Source of the DNA: Sphingomonas sp.
Lineage (GTDB): Bacteria > Pseudomonadota > Alphaproteobacteria > Sphingomonadales > Sphingomonadaceae
Direction: 5' to 3'
NCBI GenBank assembly: GCA_030824725.1
Contig: JAPJRE010000091.1
Location: forward strand, 1-12,472
DNA: 12,472 bases
Shown here in pieces: positions 6,671 to 12,472 of the stretch. The notes below the pieces were generated by a model. The model saw only the letters and a program-made list of their open reading frames with translations, had not been told where the DNA came from and made no database searches. Both the position numbers and the translations under genes were made by a program. Positions within the stretch are counted from its first letter, which is position 1; every line of letters starts with the position of its first letter.

Positions 6671-6692
6671 GCTTATGCGATGCAGCATAAGC
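6671..6692. repeat. Perfect 8-6-8 palindrome near the island end
   Basis: GCTTATGC (6671-6678), GATGCA, GCATAAGC (6685-6692). It lies ~60 bp inside the right boundary next to an AT-rich patch (6638-6668). The shape could suit a recombinase or repressor site; no protein can be assigned. Confidence 0.5.
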
Positions 6693-6733
6693 CTGTGACC
6701 GGTGCGGAGGACGGCTGGTTAAAGCCTAGGTCC

Positions 6734-6754
6734 CCTCTGATCCATAATGCTGGA
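6734..6754 (+). repeat. 21-bp direct repeat, junction copy at the comM boundary
   Basis: The second copy of the repeat at 5411-5431, here with ATAATGCTGGA. The final GGA overlaps the first bases of the surviving comM coding sequence (from about 6752), so island DNA ends and chromosomal DNA begins within it. Confidence 0.6.
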
Positions 6755-7352
6755 GTTCCAGCGGGCAGTGCTCGATTCGCTCCGCCAACCCTTGGAAGCA
6801 GGCGTGGTGAGCGTCGCGCGGGCCAATGCGCATGTGACCTTTCCGGCGCAGGTGCAGCTGATCGCGGCGATGAACCCCTGCCGCTGCGGGCATCTCGGCG
6901 ACCCGGCGCTGGCCTGCGCCCGCGCGCCGCGCTGCGCCGCGGACTATCAGGCTAAGGTCTCCGGGCCTTTGCTCGACCGCATCGACCTGCATGTCGAGGT
7001 CCAGCCGGTCACCGCCGCCGACCTCGTCCTGCCGCCCCCCGCCGAGGGATCGGCCGAGGTCGCGGCGCGGGTGGCGGCGGCGCGGGCGCTCCAGACGGCG
7101 CGCTATGCGGGTACGGCCGTGCGCACCAATGCCGAGGCGGACGGCGAGCGGCTGATGGCGGTCGCCACGCCCGACGACGCCGGCCGCAAGCTGCTGGCCC
7201 AGGCAGCGGAAGCGATGCGCCTCTCGGCACGCGGCTATACAAGGGTGCTGCGGGTGGCGCGGACGATCGCCGATCTGGCGGGTGCCGAGGGGGTAGGGCG
7301 CATCCATGTCGCGGAGGCGCTCAGCTACCGCCGCCAGGCGCCGCGGAGTTGA
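6752..7352 (+). pseudogene. comM: comM (YifB, Mg-chelatase-like AAA+ helicase) 3' remnant, truncated by the island
   Basis: ComM is a hexameric AAA+ helicase that promotes branch migration during natural transformation; full-length proteins are ~500 residues. Only the C-terminal ~200 codons remain. The segment begins at EFQRAVLDSLRQPLEAGVVSVARANAHV, which in intact proteins follows the Walker B region LFLDELP. It continues with the typical AAMNPCRCGHLGDP, further cysteines, YQAKVSGPLLDRIDLHVEV, and the C-terminal helical domain (YTRVLRVARTIADLAG, HVAEALSYR). The Walker A and B motifs are missing. The ATG at 6747 belongs to island sequence and opens the frame by chance; a translated fragment would lack ATPase function. 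The 5' part should lie beyond the left edge, on the other side of the element. Confidence 0.93.
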
Positions 7353-7359
7353 GCGAGAA

Positions 7360-7488
7360 ATGCTGATCGAGGCGATCCTCGAATATCTCGGCGCCATCGG
7401 CGGAGCGGATCGCGGGACATGGAAGCTGTGGCTGGGGATCATGGGAGCAGGCGCTATAGCCTGCGCGCTGCTTGCATGGCTTGCGTAG
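7360..7488 (+). CDS. Small single-span membrane protein, unknown function
   Basis: A 42-residue ORF starts seven bases after the comM stop, with GGAG 11 bases upstream of the ATG. The product has an amphipathic start (LIEAILEYLGAIGG) and one C-terminal membrane helix (WLGIMGAGAIACALLAWLA), ending close to the stop. The position suggests it once was, or still is, co-transcribed with comM. No family is recognised; the coding call rests on the hydrophobic pattern and spacing. Confidence 0.45.
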   Translation: MLIEAILEYLGAIGGADRGTWKLWLGIMGAGAIACALLAWLA

Positions 7489-7530
7489 CGCGGCAGCTCC
7501 CGCCCCAGTAGCGGACATCGACGGCTTGTA

Positions 7531-8079
7531 CTAAGTCCTCAGAAGTTTCGTTGCCGCTAGGCTCCGCTCTTGCGCGGCTGCGGGCATTCGCGACATCGCT
7601 TGGGCGATGAAACTCTGTTCGTCCTCACGAGTGGCGAAGAAGCGGCGCGGCAGCACTATTGCGCTGCTCTGAACTAGAAAAACCCAATATTTCCGAGTTT
7701 TATAAAGATCCGTGACGCAGGACCAACGGGCGGTCACTGTAAGGTCTACCAAATCATAGACGACGGCTTCGGGCGTGAGGCGGACGGTAAGTTGCTGTTC
7801 GTACGCCTGACCCCGCTCGGTAAGCGCCCTACGCATCAAGGGCGCTGCAACGCGTTGGACCACAAGCGTCCCCACAATGAGACCGATCATGGCGAATTCC
7901 ACTGACAATAAGGCGTCCAGCCATGAACCCGACGCCCATGCCCCCACCGGGACGCCTACGGCCAACATACAGATCAGCAGGATTAACTTGGTCTGCCGTG
8001 GCGAAACGCCTCGCCGGGCCTTGATATAGGCCATTGCAGCGGAGCTTTCCCCGGCAGCCAAAATGCCCATAGCTTCCAC
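7531..8079 (-). CDS. YcxB-like membrane protein
   Basis: A 182-residue protein with two membrane segments (~31-53, KLILLICMLAVGVPVGAWAS; ~60-78, FAMIGLIVGTLVV), then a cytosolic domain resembling YcxB-like C-terminal regions: LTPEAVVYDLVDLTVTARWS (101-120) and KYWVFLVQSSAIVLPRRFF (130-148), the strand-rich 'read-out' pattern of the family. The function of the family is not established. The start is GTG at 8079, chosen because GGGGAG sits six bases upstream; the ATG at 8070 lacks comparable spacing. It diverges from the FNT transporter gene with a 176-base gap; no other gene is linked on this strand. Confidence 0.7.
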   Translation of the reverse strand: MEAMGILAAGESSAAMAYIKARRGVSPRQTKLILLICMLAVGVPVGAWASGSWLDALLSVEFAMIGLIVGTLVVQRVAAPLMRRALTERGQAYEQQLTVRLTPEAVVYDLVDLTVTARWSCVTDLYKTRKYWVFLVQSSAIVLPRRFFATREDEQSFIAQAMSRMPAAAQERSLAATKLLRT

Positions 8080-8255
8080 GCTTTTCTCCCCTCAGAACCG
8101 CTCGCCAGCAACCACGAAGAGCAGCTTACCACGATTGCGCTACGTTTGCATGGAAGGCGCTTTACGGCACCGGCAGCTAACCAACCACTTCCAGCCATTT
8201 CTCTCGTTCGGCACGACCGACAGCAACCTCCCGCCGACATCGACGTTGAGCGCAG
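8080..8255. other. Divergent intergenic region, YcxB-like / FNT genes
   Basis: It should hold promoters for both flanking genes. Apart from the ribosome site of the leftward gene (GGGGAG near 8086-8091) I see no clear -35/-10 pair, repeat or RNA. Confidence 0.4.
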
Positions 8256-9095
8256 GTGCAACAGCCCCGAAACGAAGCGCCCGAAGGCGAAGAGCCCGAT
8301 CTTCCTCCCGACGAGGAGGAGGAAGTCCAGGAACGCGAGGCCGCGTCCTCGCGGGTCATCCACGAGGTCATCCGCCGCCAGGGCGACGAGGAGCTCGACC
8401 GGCCGGCGAGCTCGCTGTTCTTCTCGGGCGTCGTCGCGGGCGTGGCGATGGCGGCCTCGGTGCTCGGGCGCGGGCTGATCGAGAGCCATTTGCCCGATAC
8501 CGAATGGCGGCTGCCGGTTTCGAGCATCGGCTATTGCCTGGGCTTCGTGATCGTCGTGCTCGGGCGGCTGCAGCTGTTCACCGAAAGCACGCTCTCCGCC
8601 GTGATTCCCGTCGCGGCGAATCCCACCTTGCGCAACGTCGCGCGGCTGGGGCGGCTCTGGGGACTGGTGCTGGCGGCCAATCTCGTCGGCACGTTCCTGA
8701 TCGCCTGGCTCGCGACCGAGGGCTGGGTAGGAACCGAGGCAAGCACCAAGGCGATGCTCGACACCTCGCGCAGCCTGCTCGAACTCACCGGCTGGGATGC
8801 GGTGCGGGCGGCGGTGCCGGCGGGCTTCCTGATGGCGGGGATCGCCTGGTCGCTGCCGGGGGCGCGGCGGCAGGAATTCTTCGTGCTGGTGTTCTGCACC
8901 TATTTCATCTCGCTCGGCGAGTTCGCCCATGTCGTGGCCGGCGCGGTCGAGGCATGGATGCTGTGGCTGGCGGGCGAGGCGAGCCTCGGCTGGGTGGTCG
9001 GCGGCTTCCTCGCGCCGGCACTGCTCGGCAACATCCTCGGCGGATCGGTGCTGTTCGCGCTGCTGGCGCATGCGCAGGTGCGCGAAGAGACGTGA
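8256..9095 (+). CDS. Formate/nitrite transporter (FNT) family protein, YfdC-like
   Basis: An inner-membrane channel of the FNT family, which conducts small monovalent anions such as formate or nitrite as a pentamer. Its 279 residues begin with an acidic soluble tail (PEGEEPDLPPDEEEE, ~9-23) and a short helix (VIHEVIRRQGDEELDRP), as in the YfdC branch. About six hydrophobic segments follow. Visible motifs: FFSGVVAGVAMAASVLG (55-71), GRLQLFTES (103-111), GEFAHVVAG (221-229, with the central channel histidine at ~224) and GNILGG (258-263). The GTG start at 8256 has only a weak ribosome site (GAG eight bases away), so a slightly different start is possible. The substrate cannot be deduced, and no metabolic partner lies beside it. 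Confidence 0.88.
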   Translation: MQQPRNEAPEGEEPDLPPDEEEEVQEREAASSRVIHEVIRRQGDEELDRPASSLFFSGVVAGVAMAASVLGRGLIESHLPDTEWRLPVSSIGYCLGFVIVVLGRLQLFTESTLSAVIPVAANPTLRNVARLGRLWGLVLAANLVGTFLIAWLATEGWVGTEASTKAMLDTSRSLLELTGWDAVRAAVPAGFLMAGIAWSLPGARRQEFFVLVFCTYFISLGEFAHVVAGAVEAWMLWLAGEASLGWVVGGFLAPALLGNILGGSVLFALLAHAQVREET

Positions 9096-9192
9096 AGCGG
9101 GTTGCAGCGCGGGCAAGCAGTTGGAAGCTTTCATGCGAGCGCGGGGGCAGCGGGCCGGTGCTTATACGGGCGCCATCCTACTGCCTTTCCGG

Positions 9193-9220
9193 TTGCAGGA
9201 CGCGAGGCGGGCGCTATAGG
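9193..9220 (+). promoter_or_regulatory. Promoter of tRNA-Leu
   Basis: TTGCAG (9193-9198) and TATAGG (9215-9220) are spaced by 16 GC-rich bases. Predicted transcription begins near 9227, a few bases before the mature tRNA end at 9236. Confidence 0.55.
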
Positions 9221-9235
9221 CTCGTGGGCCATCAC

Positions 9236-9321
9236 GCGGGCGTGGCGGAATGGTAGACGCAACGGATTCAAAATCCGTCGTTGGCAACAACATGTCGGTT
9301 CGAGTCCGACCGCCCGTACCA
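9236..9321 (+). tRNA. tRNA-Leu(CAA)
   Basis: A complete class II tRNA. The acceptor strand GCGGGCG (9236-9242) pairs with CGCCCGT (9311-9317), followed by A and an encoded CCA. The anticodon arm is ACGGA-TTCAAAA-TCCGT with anticodon CAA, reading UUG. The variable arm is long, as expected for leucine, and the T arm is GTCGG-TTCGAGT-CCGAC. No duplicated 3' end is seen nearby, so there is no sign of integration at this tRNA within the window. Confidence 0.95.
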
Positions 9322-9378
9322 CCCTCCATAAGCAAGCGCTGCCGCAGCTACCAAGCCGCGTCTGCCAAGAAGGGTGCG

Positions 9379-9427
9379 GAGAAGCGAGCGGCTTCCCGAC
9401 ATTGCGCGATATCCATTGTCGCTTCTC
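9379..9427. terminator. Imperfect long inverted repeat between tRNA-Leu and the leftward ORF
   Basis: GAGAAGCG (9379-9386) pairs perfectly with CGCTTCTC (9420-9427), and inside it GACATTG faces CATTGTC imperfectly. It could end the tRNA transcript, the leftward transcript, or both. No T-run is present. Confidence 0.3.
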
Positions 9428-9438
9428 TGCGACCGGCC

Positions 9439-9789
9439 TCAGATGGTCGGGATTTGGCCTTTGGGGAGCCATAGCTCGAAGTTGCCGGGGCGGATGTGCG
9501 GGCTTGAATCATATTGATCGCTGAGGTCGCGAACCCGCACCGTCACATGAAGCTTGGCGCCGATGGCCAGGGCAAGCGCGTTGACCTGCTTGCCGTCGGG
9601 CACCTTCAAGCACCGCAGCTCGACTTGATCCGGTGCCGCAACCGCCAGTCGAATGGGAGGGGTGGCGATGCGCAACCCCTCGGTTCGCAGCGGTGCCGAG
9701 GCAGTTGTGGCGCCGATCGATTGGAATATCCGATAGAAGAGCGAGTCGTCCGCGCGCCGTTTCGCGGCCACTTGGTCGAGCGCGATCAA
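9439..9789 (-). CDS. Hypothetical protein, possibly a gene remnant
   Basis: A 116-residue frame with strongly G/C-biased third positions, which suggests real or recently real coding. It begins at a TTG (9789) with GGAG just upstream. It lies in the same frame as, and directly beyond, the stop of the LysR gene (9814-9816). There are no membrane segments, signal peptide or motifs I recognise; the sequence RTEGLRIATPPIRLAVAAP and the C-terminal HIRPGNFELWLPKGQ read like an ordered beta-rich fold. It may be the 3' end of a longer gene whose start was replaced, or a short independent gene following lysR. Confidence 0.42.
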   Translation of the reverse strand: MIALDQVAAKRRADDSLFYRIFQSIGATTASAPLRTEGLRIATPPIRLAVAAPDQVELRCLKVPDGKQVNALALAIGAKLHVTVRVRDLSDQYDSSPHIRPGNFELWLPKGQIPTI

Positions 9790-9813
9790 GGCTCCGATCC
9801 GTGCACCGCGCGT

Positions 9814-10725
9814 TCAAGGCTGCGGGACGCGCCCCGCGGCGAATTCGCGTGCCAGTGCGATAAACGCTTGGAAAGCCGCGGAGGAATTGCGCCGGTTGGA
9901 ATAATAGAGACACAGCGGCGCGAGCGGCGGTGTCCAGTCCTCCAGAATACGCACTAGTCGTCCTGAAGCGATATCCTCGCGGACATCCGCCTCCATGAAG
10001 TAGCCGATGCCTACTCCGCTCGTTACAACGATGCGGGTCAGCGAAGCCTCGTCGAGGGTGATCGGTCCGTCGACGTCGAGCTGCAGTTCTTCGCCGTCTT
10101 TTTCGAACCGCCATTTGAACAACGCACCATTTGGCAAGCGCACGCGAACGCAAGGGTAAGCAAGCAACTCCTGCGGTACCTGCGGGATGGCCCTGGTTTT
10201 GAAGAACGCGGGGGAGGCGACGACCGCCATGCGGCGTGTCTGGCCTAGCGGTATGGCGATCGCGTCGCTGGGCACGAAGTCCGCGCTGCGTACGCCGAGA
10301 TCGAAGCCTGCGGCAACGACGTCGACAAGTCGCCCCTCGGTAACGAGGTCGATATGTACCTGCGGATAGCGCTCCATATAGCGCAGGATCAGCGGCGCCA
10401 TGATCTCTCGCGCGGCCGTTGCGAAGGCGTTGATGCGCAAGGTGCCGGACGGCGTCTCCTGTTGGGAGCGCGCCGTATCCATCGCCTTTTGAATATCCTC
10501 CATCGCGGGCTTGATCTGTGCGACGAAGATCCGCCCCGCATGCGTGAGAGAGACGCTGCGTGTGGTGCGATTGAACAGCCGCACGGCCAGTTCGCGCTCG
10601 AGCTTGCCCACCGCGTTGCTGACGGCCGTGGTCGACATGCCCAGGTCCAGCGCTGCCGCGCGGAACGAGCCGCAGCGCACGATGGTGAGGACCGCTTCGA
10701 GCTCGACCAGCGAATGCCGCTTCAT
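9814..10725 (-). CDS. LysR-family transcriptional regulator
   Basis: A 303-residue protein, standard LysR length. The N-terminal winged helix-turn-helix is at ~4-62 (GSFRAAALDLGMSTTAVSNAVGKLERELAVRLFNRTTRSVSLTHAG). The effector-binding domain is ~88-295 (GTLRINAFATAAREIMAPLI..., FDLGVRSADF, GVGIGYF), with the features of the CrgA/DsdC-like subgroup that typically controls adjacent oxidoreductases. It diverges from the NTF2-like/SDR/ABM cluster, and the 5-bp inverted repeat with T-N11-A spacing at 10752-10772 is its probable binding site. The inducer is unknown. The ATG at 10725 is taken as the start since it precedes the canonical HTH by the normal distance. The gene appears intact although its likely targets downstream are decayed. 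Confidence 0.93.
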   Translation of the reverse strand: MKRHSLVELEAVLTIVRCGSFRAAALDLGMSTTAVSNAVGKLERELAVRLFNRTTRSVSLTHAGRIFVAQIKPAMEDIQKAMDTARSQQETPSGTLRINAFATAAREIMAPLILRYMERYPQVHIDLVTEGRLVDVVAAGFDLGVRSADFVPSDAIAIPLGQTRRMAVVASPAFFKTRAIPQVPQELLAYPCVRVRLPNGALFKWRFEKDGEELQLDVDGPITLDEASLTRIVVTSGVGIGYFMEADVREDIASGRLVRILEDWTPPLAPLCLYYSNRRNSSAAFQAFIALAREFAAGRVPQP

Positions 10726-10751
10726 TATCCCGCTTTCCGTGACATACTATG

Positions 10752-10772
10752 GCGATTTGTCTCGATTATCGC
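10752..10772. promoter_or_regulatory. LysR-type binding box (T-N11-A)
   Basis: GCGAT (10752-10756), eleven bases, ATCGC (10768-10772): a perfect 5-bp inverted repeat with the T-N11-A layout of LysR-type sites. It lies 27 bases from the lysR start in the gap to the divergent NTF2-like gene. Confidence 0.6.
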
Positions 10773-10821
10773 GCGGGAAGTCCATCGCTAAATGAACGGC
10801 ATCGCCGCTCAGGAGATGAAG

Positions 10822-11151
10822 ATGAAAATGGACCTGCCCAAGCCGATCGCCGACTATGTCGAGGCAAACGCTCGTCTCCACGTCGATGACATGTTGAAGC
10901 CGTTCCTGGAGGACGCTGTTTTCATCGACAACGGCAAGCACTTCGAAGGAACGACGGCAATCCGCCAGCTCTTCGAGGACGAAGTCGTCCCGGTCAAGGC
11001 GATCTTCACGCCCGATACGTTCCGGGAGGAAGACGGCGGCGTCATCGTCGAAGGTCCGGCGCATGGTGATTTTCCGGGAAGCCCGCTCCGCTTCACCTAT
11101 CGCTTCGAGCTGGTGCAGGGCGCCATCAAGACGCTGGCGACCACGATATGA
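10822..11151 (+). CDS. NTF2-like/SnoaL-type small protein
   Basis: About 109 residues of the NTF2-like superfamily (cone-shaped fold found in small isomerases, hydrolases and binding proteins). The pattern YVEANARLHVDDMLKPFLEDAVFIDNG...FEGTTAIRQLFEDEV followed by strand-rich FTPDTFREEDGGVIVEGPAHGDFPGSPLRFTYRFEL is typical. ATG codons occur at 10792, 10816, 10822 and 10828; I prefer 10822 because AGGAG (10811-10815) is six bases upstream. The stop overlaps the start of the SDR gene (ATGA at 11148-11151), so the two were translationally coupled. It is probably the first gene of the LysR-controlled operon. The gene seems intact. Its substrate or role is not evident. Confidence 0.8.
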   Translation: MKMDLPKPIADYVEANARLHVDDMLKPFLEDAVFIDNGKHFEGTTAIRQLFEDEVVPVKAIFTPDTFREEDGGVIVEGPAHGDFPGSPLRFTYRFELVQGAIKTLATTI

Positions 11152-11807
11152 GCATCAAGGTGGATCTCGCGGCGTTCGCCGGCAAGCGCGTGGTCGTCAG
11201 CGGCGGTGCCAAGGGGCTGGGCCGCGCCACGGTCGAGCGCTTCCTCGCGGGCGGCGCGCGGGTCATCACTGCTGCCCGCGCAACCAGGGAGCCCATCGAG
11301 GGCGTCGACAATGTTCAGGCGGACCTGACCCCGGCAGAAGGCGGCGAAGCGTTGGCAGAGGCGGCGCTTGGGCGGCGTCGACATTCTCGCCCAGGTGGTC
11401 TGGGCTCGGCGTCGCCGGCAGGTGACTTCGCGGCGCTGACCGACGATCACTGGCTCGCCGAGCTGAACCCCAATCTGTTGGCGGCGGTCCGACTCGATCG
11501 GCCGTTGATCCCGCAAATGCTGGAGCGGGGCACGGGTGCCGTGGTGCAGGTCACGTTGATCTAGGCAGCGCTGCCGCTGCTGACCGAGGCGGCCGGAGAC
11601 TTTCTTGAAATGCTCCGCGCGGCCAATGGCGGCACGATCGAAGATGCGCGCCCGTCCGTGCTCGATGCCCTGGGAGGCATTCCGATCGGGCGGGGTGCCG
11701 AGCCCGAGGCGGTGGCGGACCTCATCGCGTATCTGGCTGCCGACCGCGCAGCGGCGATCCACGGTGCCGAATTCGTCATCGACGGCGGGACTGTCCGCAC
11801 CGTTTGA
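11148..11807 (+). pseudogene. Short-chain dehydrogenase/reductase, disrupted by frameshifts, a stop and an internal deletion
   Basis: An NAD(P)-dependent SDR oxidoreductase remnant. The N-terminal cofactor motif is present (VVVSGGAKGLGRATVERFLAGG). Bases 11371-11400 encode GGVDILAQVV, the expected SDR strand, but in the +1 frame. The original frame resumes at 11406 (SASPAGDFAALTDDHWLAELN), showing two compensating indels. After GAVVQVTLI a TAG stands at 11562-11564. The frame then jumps from AALPL to TEAAGDFLEMLRAANGG, skipping roughly 45-50 residues that should hold the catalytic YxxxK and the PG motif. The end (GAEFVIDGGTVRTV) is normal. Total length is ~219 codons against ~250-260. It cannot be a working dehydrogenase. 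It overlaps the NTF2-like gene by ATGA, so the operon was once intact. Confidence 0.88.
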
Positions 11808-11814
11808 GAGGGGA

Positions 11815-11839
11815 GGGCTCTCTCTTTCTCTCTCTCTCC
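11815..11839. repeat. CT-rich simple sequence tract
   Basis: After the SDR remnant, GGGCTCTCTCTTTCTC then CTCTCTCTCC form a polypyrimidine run of mostly CT units. It is non-coding, ~100 bases before the ABM gene. A polypyrimidine tract can be slippage-prone, but I see no ORF it would switch. Confidence 0.6.
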
Positions 11840-11940
11840 GTAAAACCGTCCACCGCATCGATCCGTCGCGGTTTGGAGGGCGTGTGCGCATCGCTGCGTC
11901 CCGATGCTCTGCATCATCATGATCTTGTAAAGGGCGCGAT

Positions 11941-12238
11941 ATGCCGGAACCCCTTGGCGTGTTCGTTCAAATCAAGTCCCGATCGGGGCAGGAGGACATA
12001 CTGGACCGGGCGCTGCGCTCGCTTATTGCGCCGTCGCGCGCCGATGCGGGGTGCTTGGACTATCAGGTGCACCGCGGTGTCGAAATCGCGCGACACATAG
12101 TTCCTCTATGAGCGCTGGGCGTCATCAGCCCATTTCGAAGCGCGTCTCGAGCAGCCGCACATGCGGGCACTGACAGCCCGGGTTCCCGAGCTGGTGGAGC
12201 GGGAGGTCGAAATCACCTTCGCAACGAGCGTGGCGTGA
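11941..12238 (+). pseudogene. Antibiotic biosynthesis monooxygenase (ABM)-domain protein, frameshifted
   Basis: A small ferredoxin-like-fold ABM protein, a family that includes quinol and heme-type monooxygenases. The frame starts at ATG 11941 with AAAGGG about seven bases upstream: MPEPLGVFVQIKSRSGQED, then ALRSLIAPSRADAGCLDYQVHRGVE. It soon hits a TGA at 12109-12111. From 12101 the +1 frame continues the family pattern (FLYERWASSAHFEARLEQPHMRAL, then VPELVEREVEITFATSVA) to the TGA at 12236-12238. Joined, the two parts give ~98 residues, the normal length. The indel lies between about 12080 and 12100; the +1 frame also has a TAG at 12098-12100, so at least two small changes occurred. Truncated at ~56 residues it should not fold. 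Confidence 0.83.
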
Positions 12239-12472
12239 TGCCCCCTCTGCCCGTGACCGATGGTGGCGCAGCCGGGCAGGGGACGTGACCCCCGGCTTTC
12301 GTCCGCCGGGGCCGGAGACCGGGGTATCGTTGCGAGTGCGCGGGCGGAGCGCGAGCGAGGCGTGCGGGTGCGCCGCGTTCGTCTTCGCTCCGCCATTTCG
12401 CCTGTCGCTCCCCAAAATGAGGAATCGCGCGCCCGGATCGCCCGGGAAGCCGGCGGCAGCCCAGGGACATTC
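12239..12472. other. GC-rich non-coding right end
   Basis: No credible gene is seen. A second stem (CCCCGGC 12290-12296, eight-base loop, GCCGGGG 12305-12311) follows the first hairpin. The open frames on the minus strand here have arginine/glycine-rich, low-complexity translations and no ribosome site, so I treat them as GC artefacts. Confidence 0.5.
12242..12282 (+). terminator. Hairpin just after the ABM remnant
   Basis: CCCCTCTGCCCG (12242-12253) pairs with CGGGCAGGGG (12273-12282), 10 pairs with a two-base bulge and a 19-base loop. It begins four bases after the stop. There is no T-run, so it is a weak candidate for the end of the operon. Confidence 0.35.

Noticed and set aside
6671..6692. 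Possible dif/Xer site.
   Set aside because: In dif-type sites CATAA lies left of the 6-bp centre and TTATG right of it; here the polarity is reversed, and the outer arms do not match beyond 8 bp.
7983..9134. 383-codon minus-strand ORF rich in His, Arg, Glu and Gln, opposite the FNT gene.
   Set aside because: Compositional shadow of the FNT coding sequence, whose membrane pattern and channel motifs are clear.
9236..9440. tRNA-Leu as an integration site for the LysR cluster.
   Set aside because: No duplicate of the tRNA 3' end and no integrase gene were found in the window.
1..12472. CRISPR array or retron-like RNA.
   Set aside because: No regularly spaced repeats beyond the two-copy 21-bp and 40-bp-spaced motifs, and no Cas or reverse-transcriptase motifs in any frame.

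Overview
The window looks like chromosomal DNA of a GC-rich alphaproteobacterium, most likely a sphingomonad. This rests on the strong G/C preference at third codon positions, the protein styles, and the linkage of comM remnant, FNT transporter and tRNA-Leu. No database search was possible, so the taxonomy is inference.

Left part (about 1-6750): a mobile, defence-type island. It begins with a leftward type I restriction-modification operon, hsdM then hsdS (hsdS runs off the left edge; hsdR is not in view). Next is a leftward small HTH-like gene of the DUF6471 type. Diverging from it is an IS1595-type transposase gene with a long C-terminal extension and no visible terminal repeats. Between these two genes lies a good sigma70-type promoter whose -10 box is covered by a near-perfect 9-3-9 palindrome, and part of the palindrome recurs exactly 40 bp upstream. 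Two rightward paralogous membrane-protein genes follow. They share a YQ..C...DLCAQW motif before a membrane segment. The second is split by one in-frame amber codon, and a long antisense ORF with an excellent Shine-Dalgarno lies over it.

Junction (about 6734-6754): the island ends abruptly inside comM (Mg-chelatase-like/YifB family). Only the C-terminal ~200 codons of comM remain, so the island, or a larger element containing it, has inserted into comM. The 21-bp sequence at the junction recurs, with one mismatch, at 5411-5431 in front of the second membrane-protein gene, as if the element grew by accretion or has a repeated end.

Right part (about 6752-9321): ordinary chromosome. It holds the comM 3' remnant, a tiny membrane-protein ORF, a leftward YcxB-like membrane protein, a rightward formate/nitrite-transporter-family protein, and tRNA-Leu(CAA) with a recognisable promoter.

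Far right (about 9439-12240): a LysR regulator diverges from an NTF2-like / short-chain dehydrogenase / antibiotic-biosynthesis-monooxygenase cluster. A perfect T-N11-A inverted repeat lies between them. The dehydrogenase has two opposing frameshifts, a stop and an internal deletion removing the catalytic YxxxK region; the monooxygenase is frameshifted. The regulator and first gene look intact while the enzymes are decaying. The last ~230 bases hold only GC-rich hairpins.
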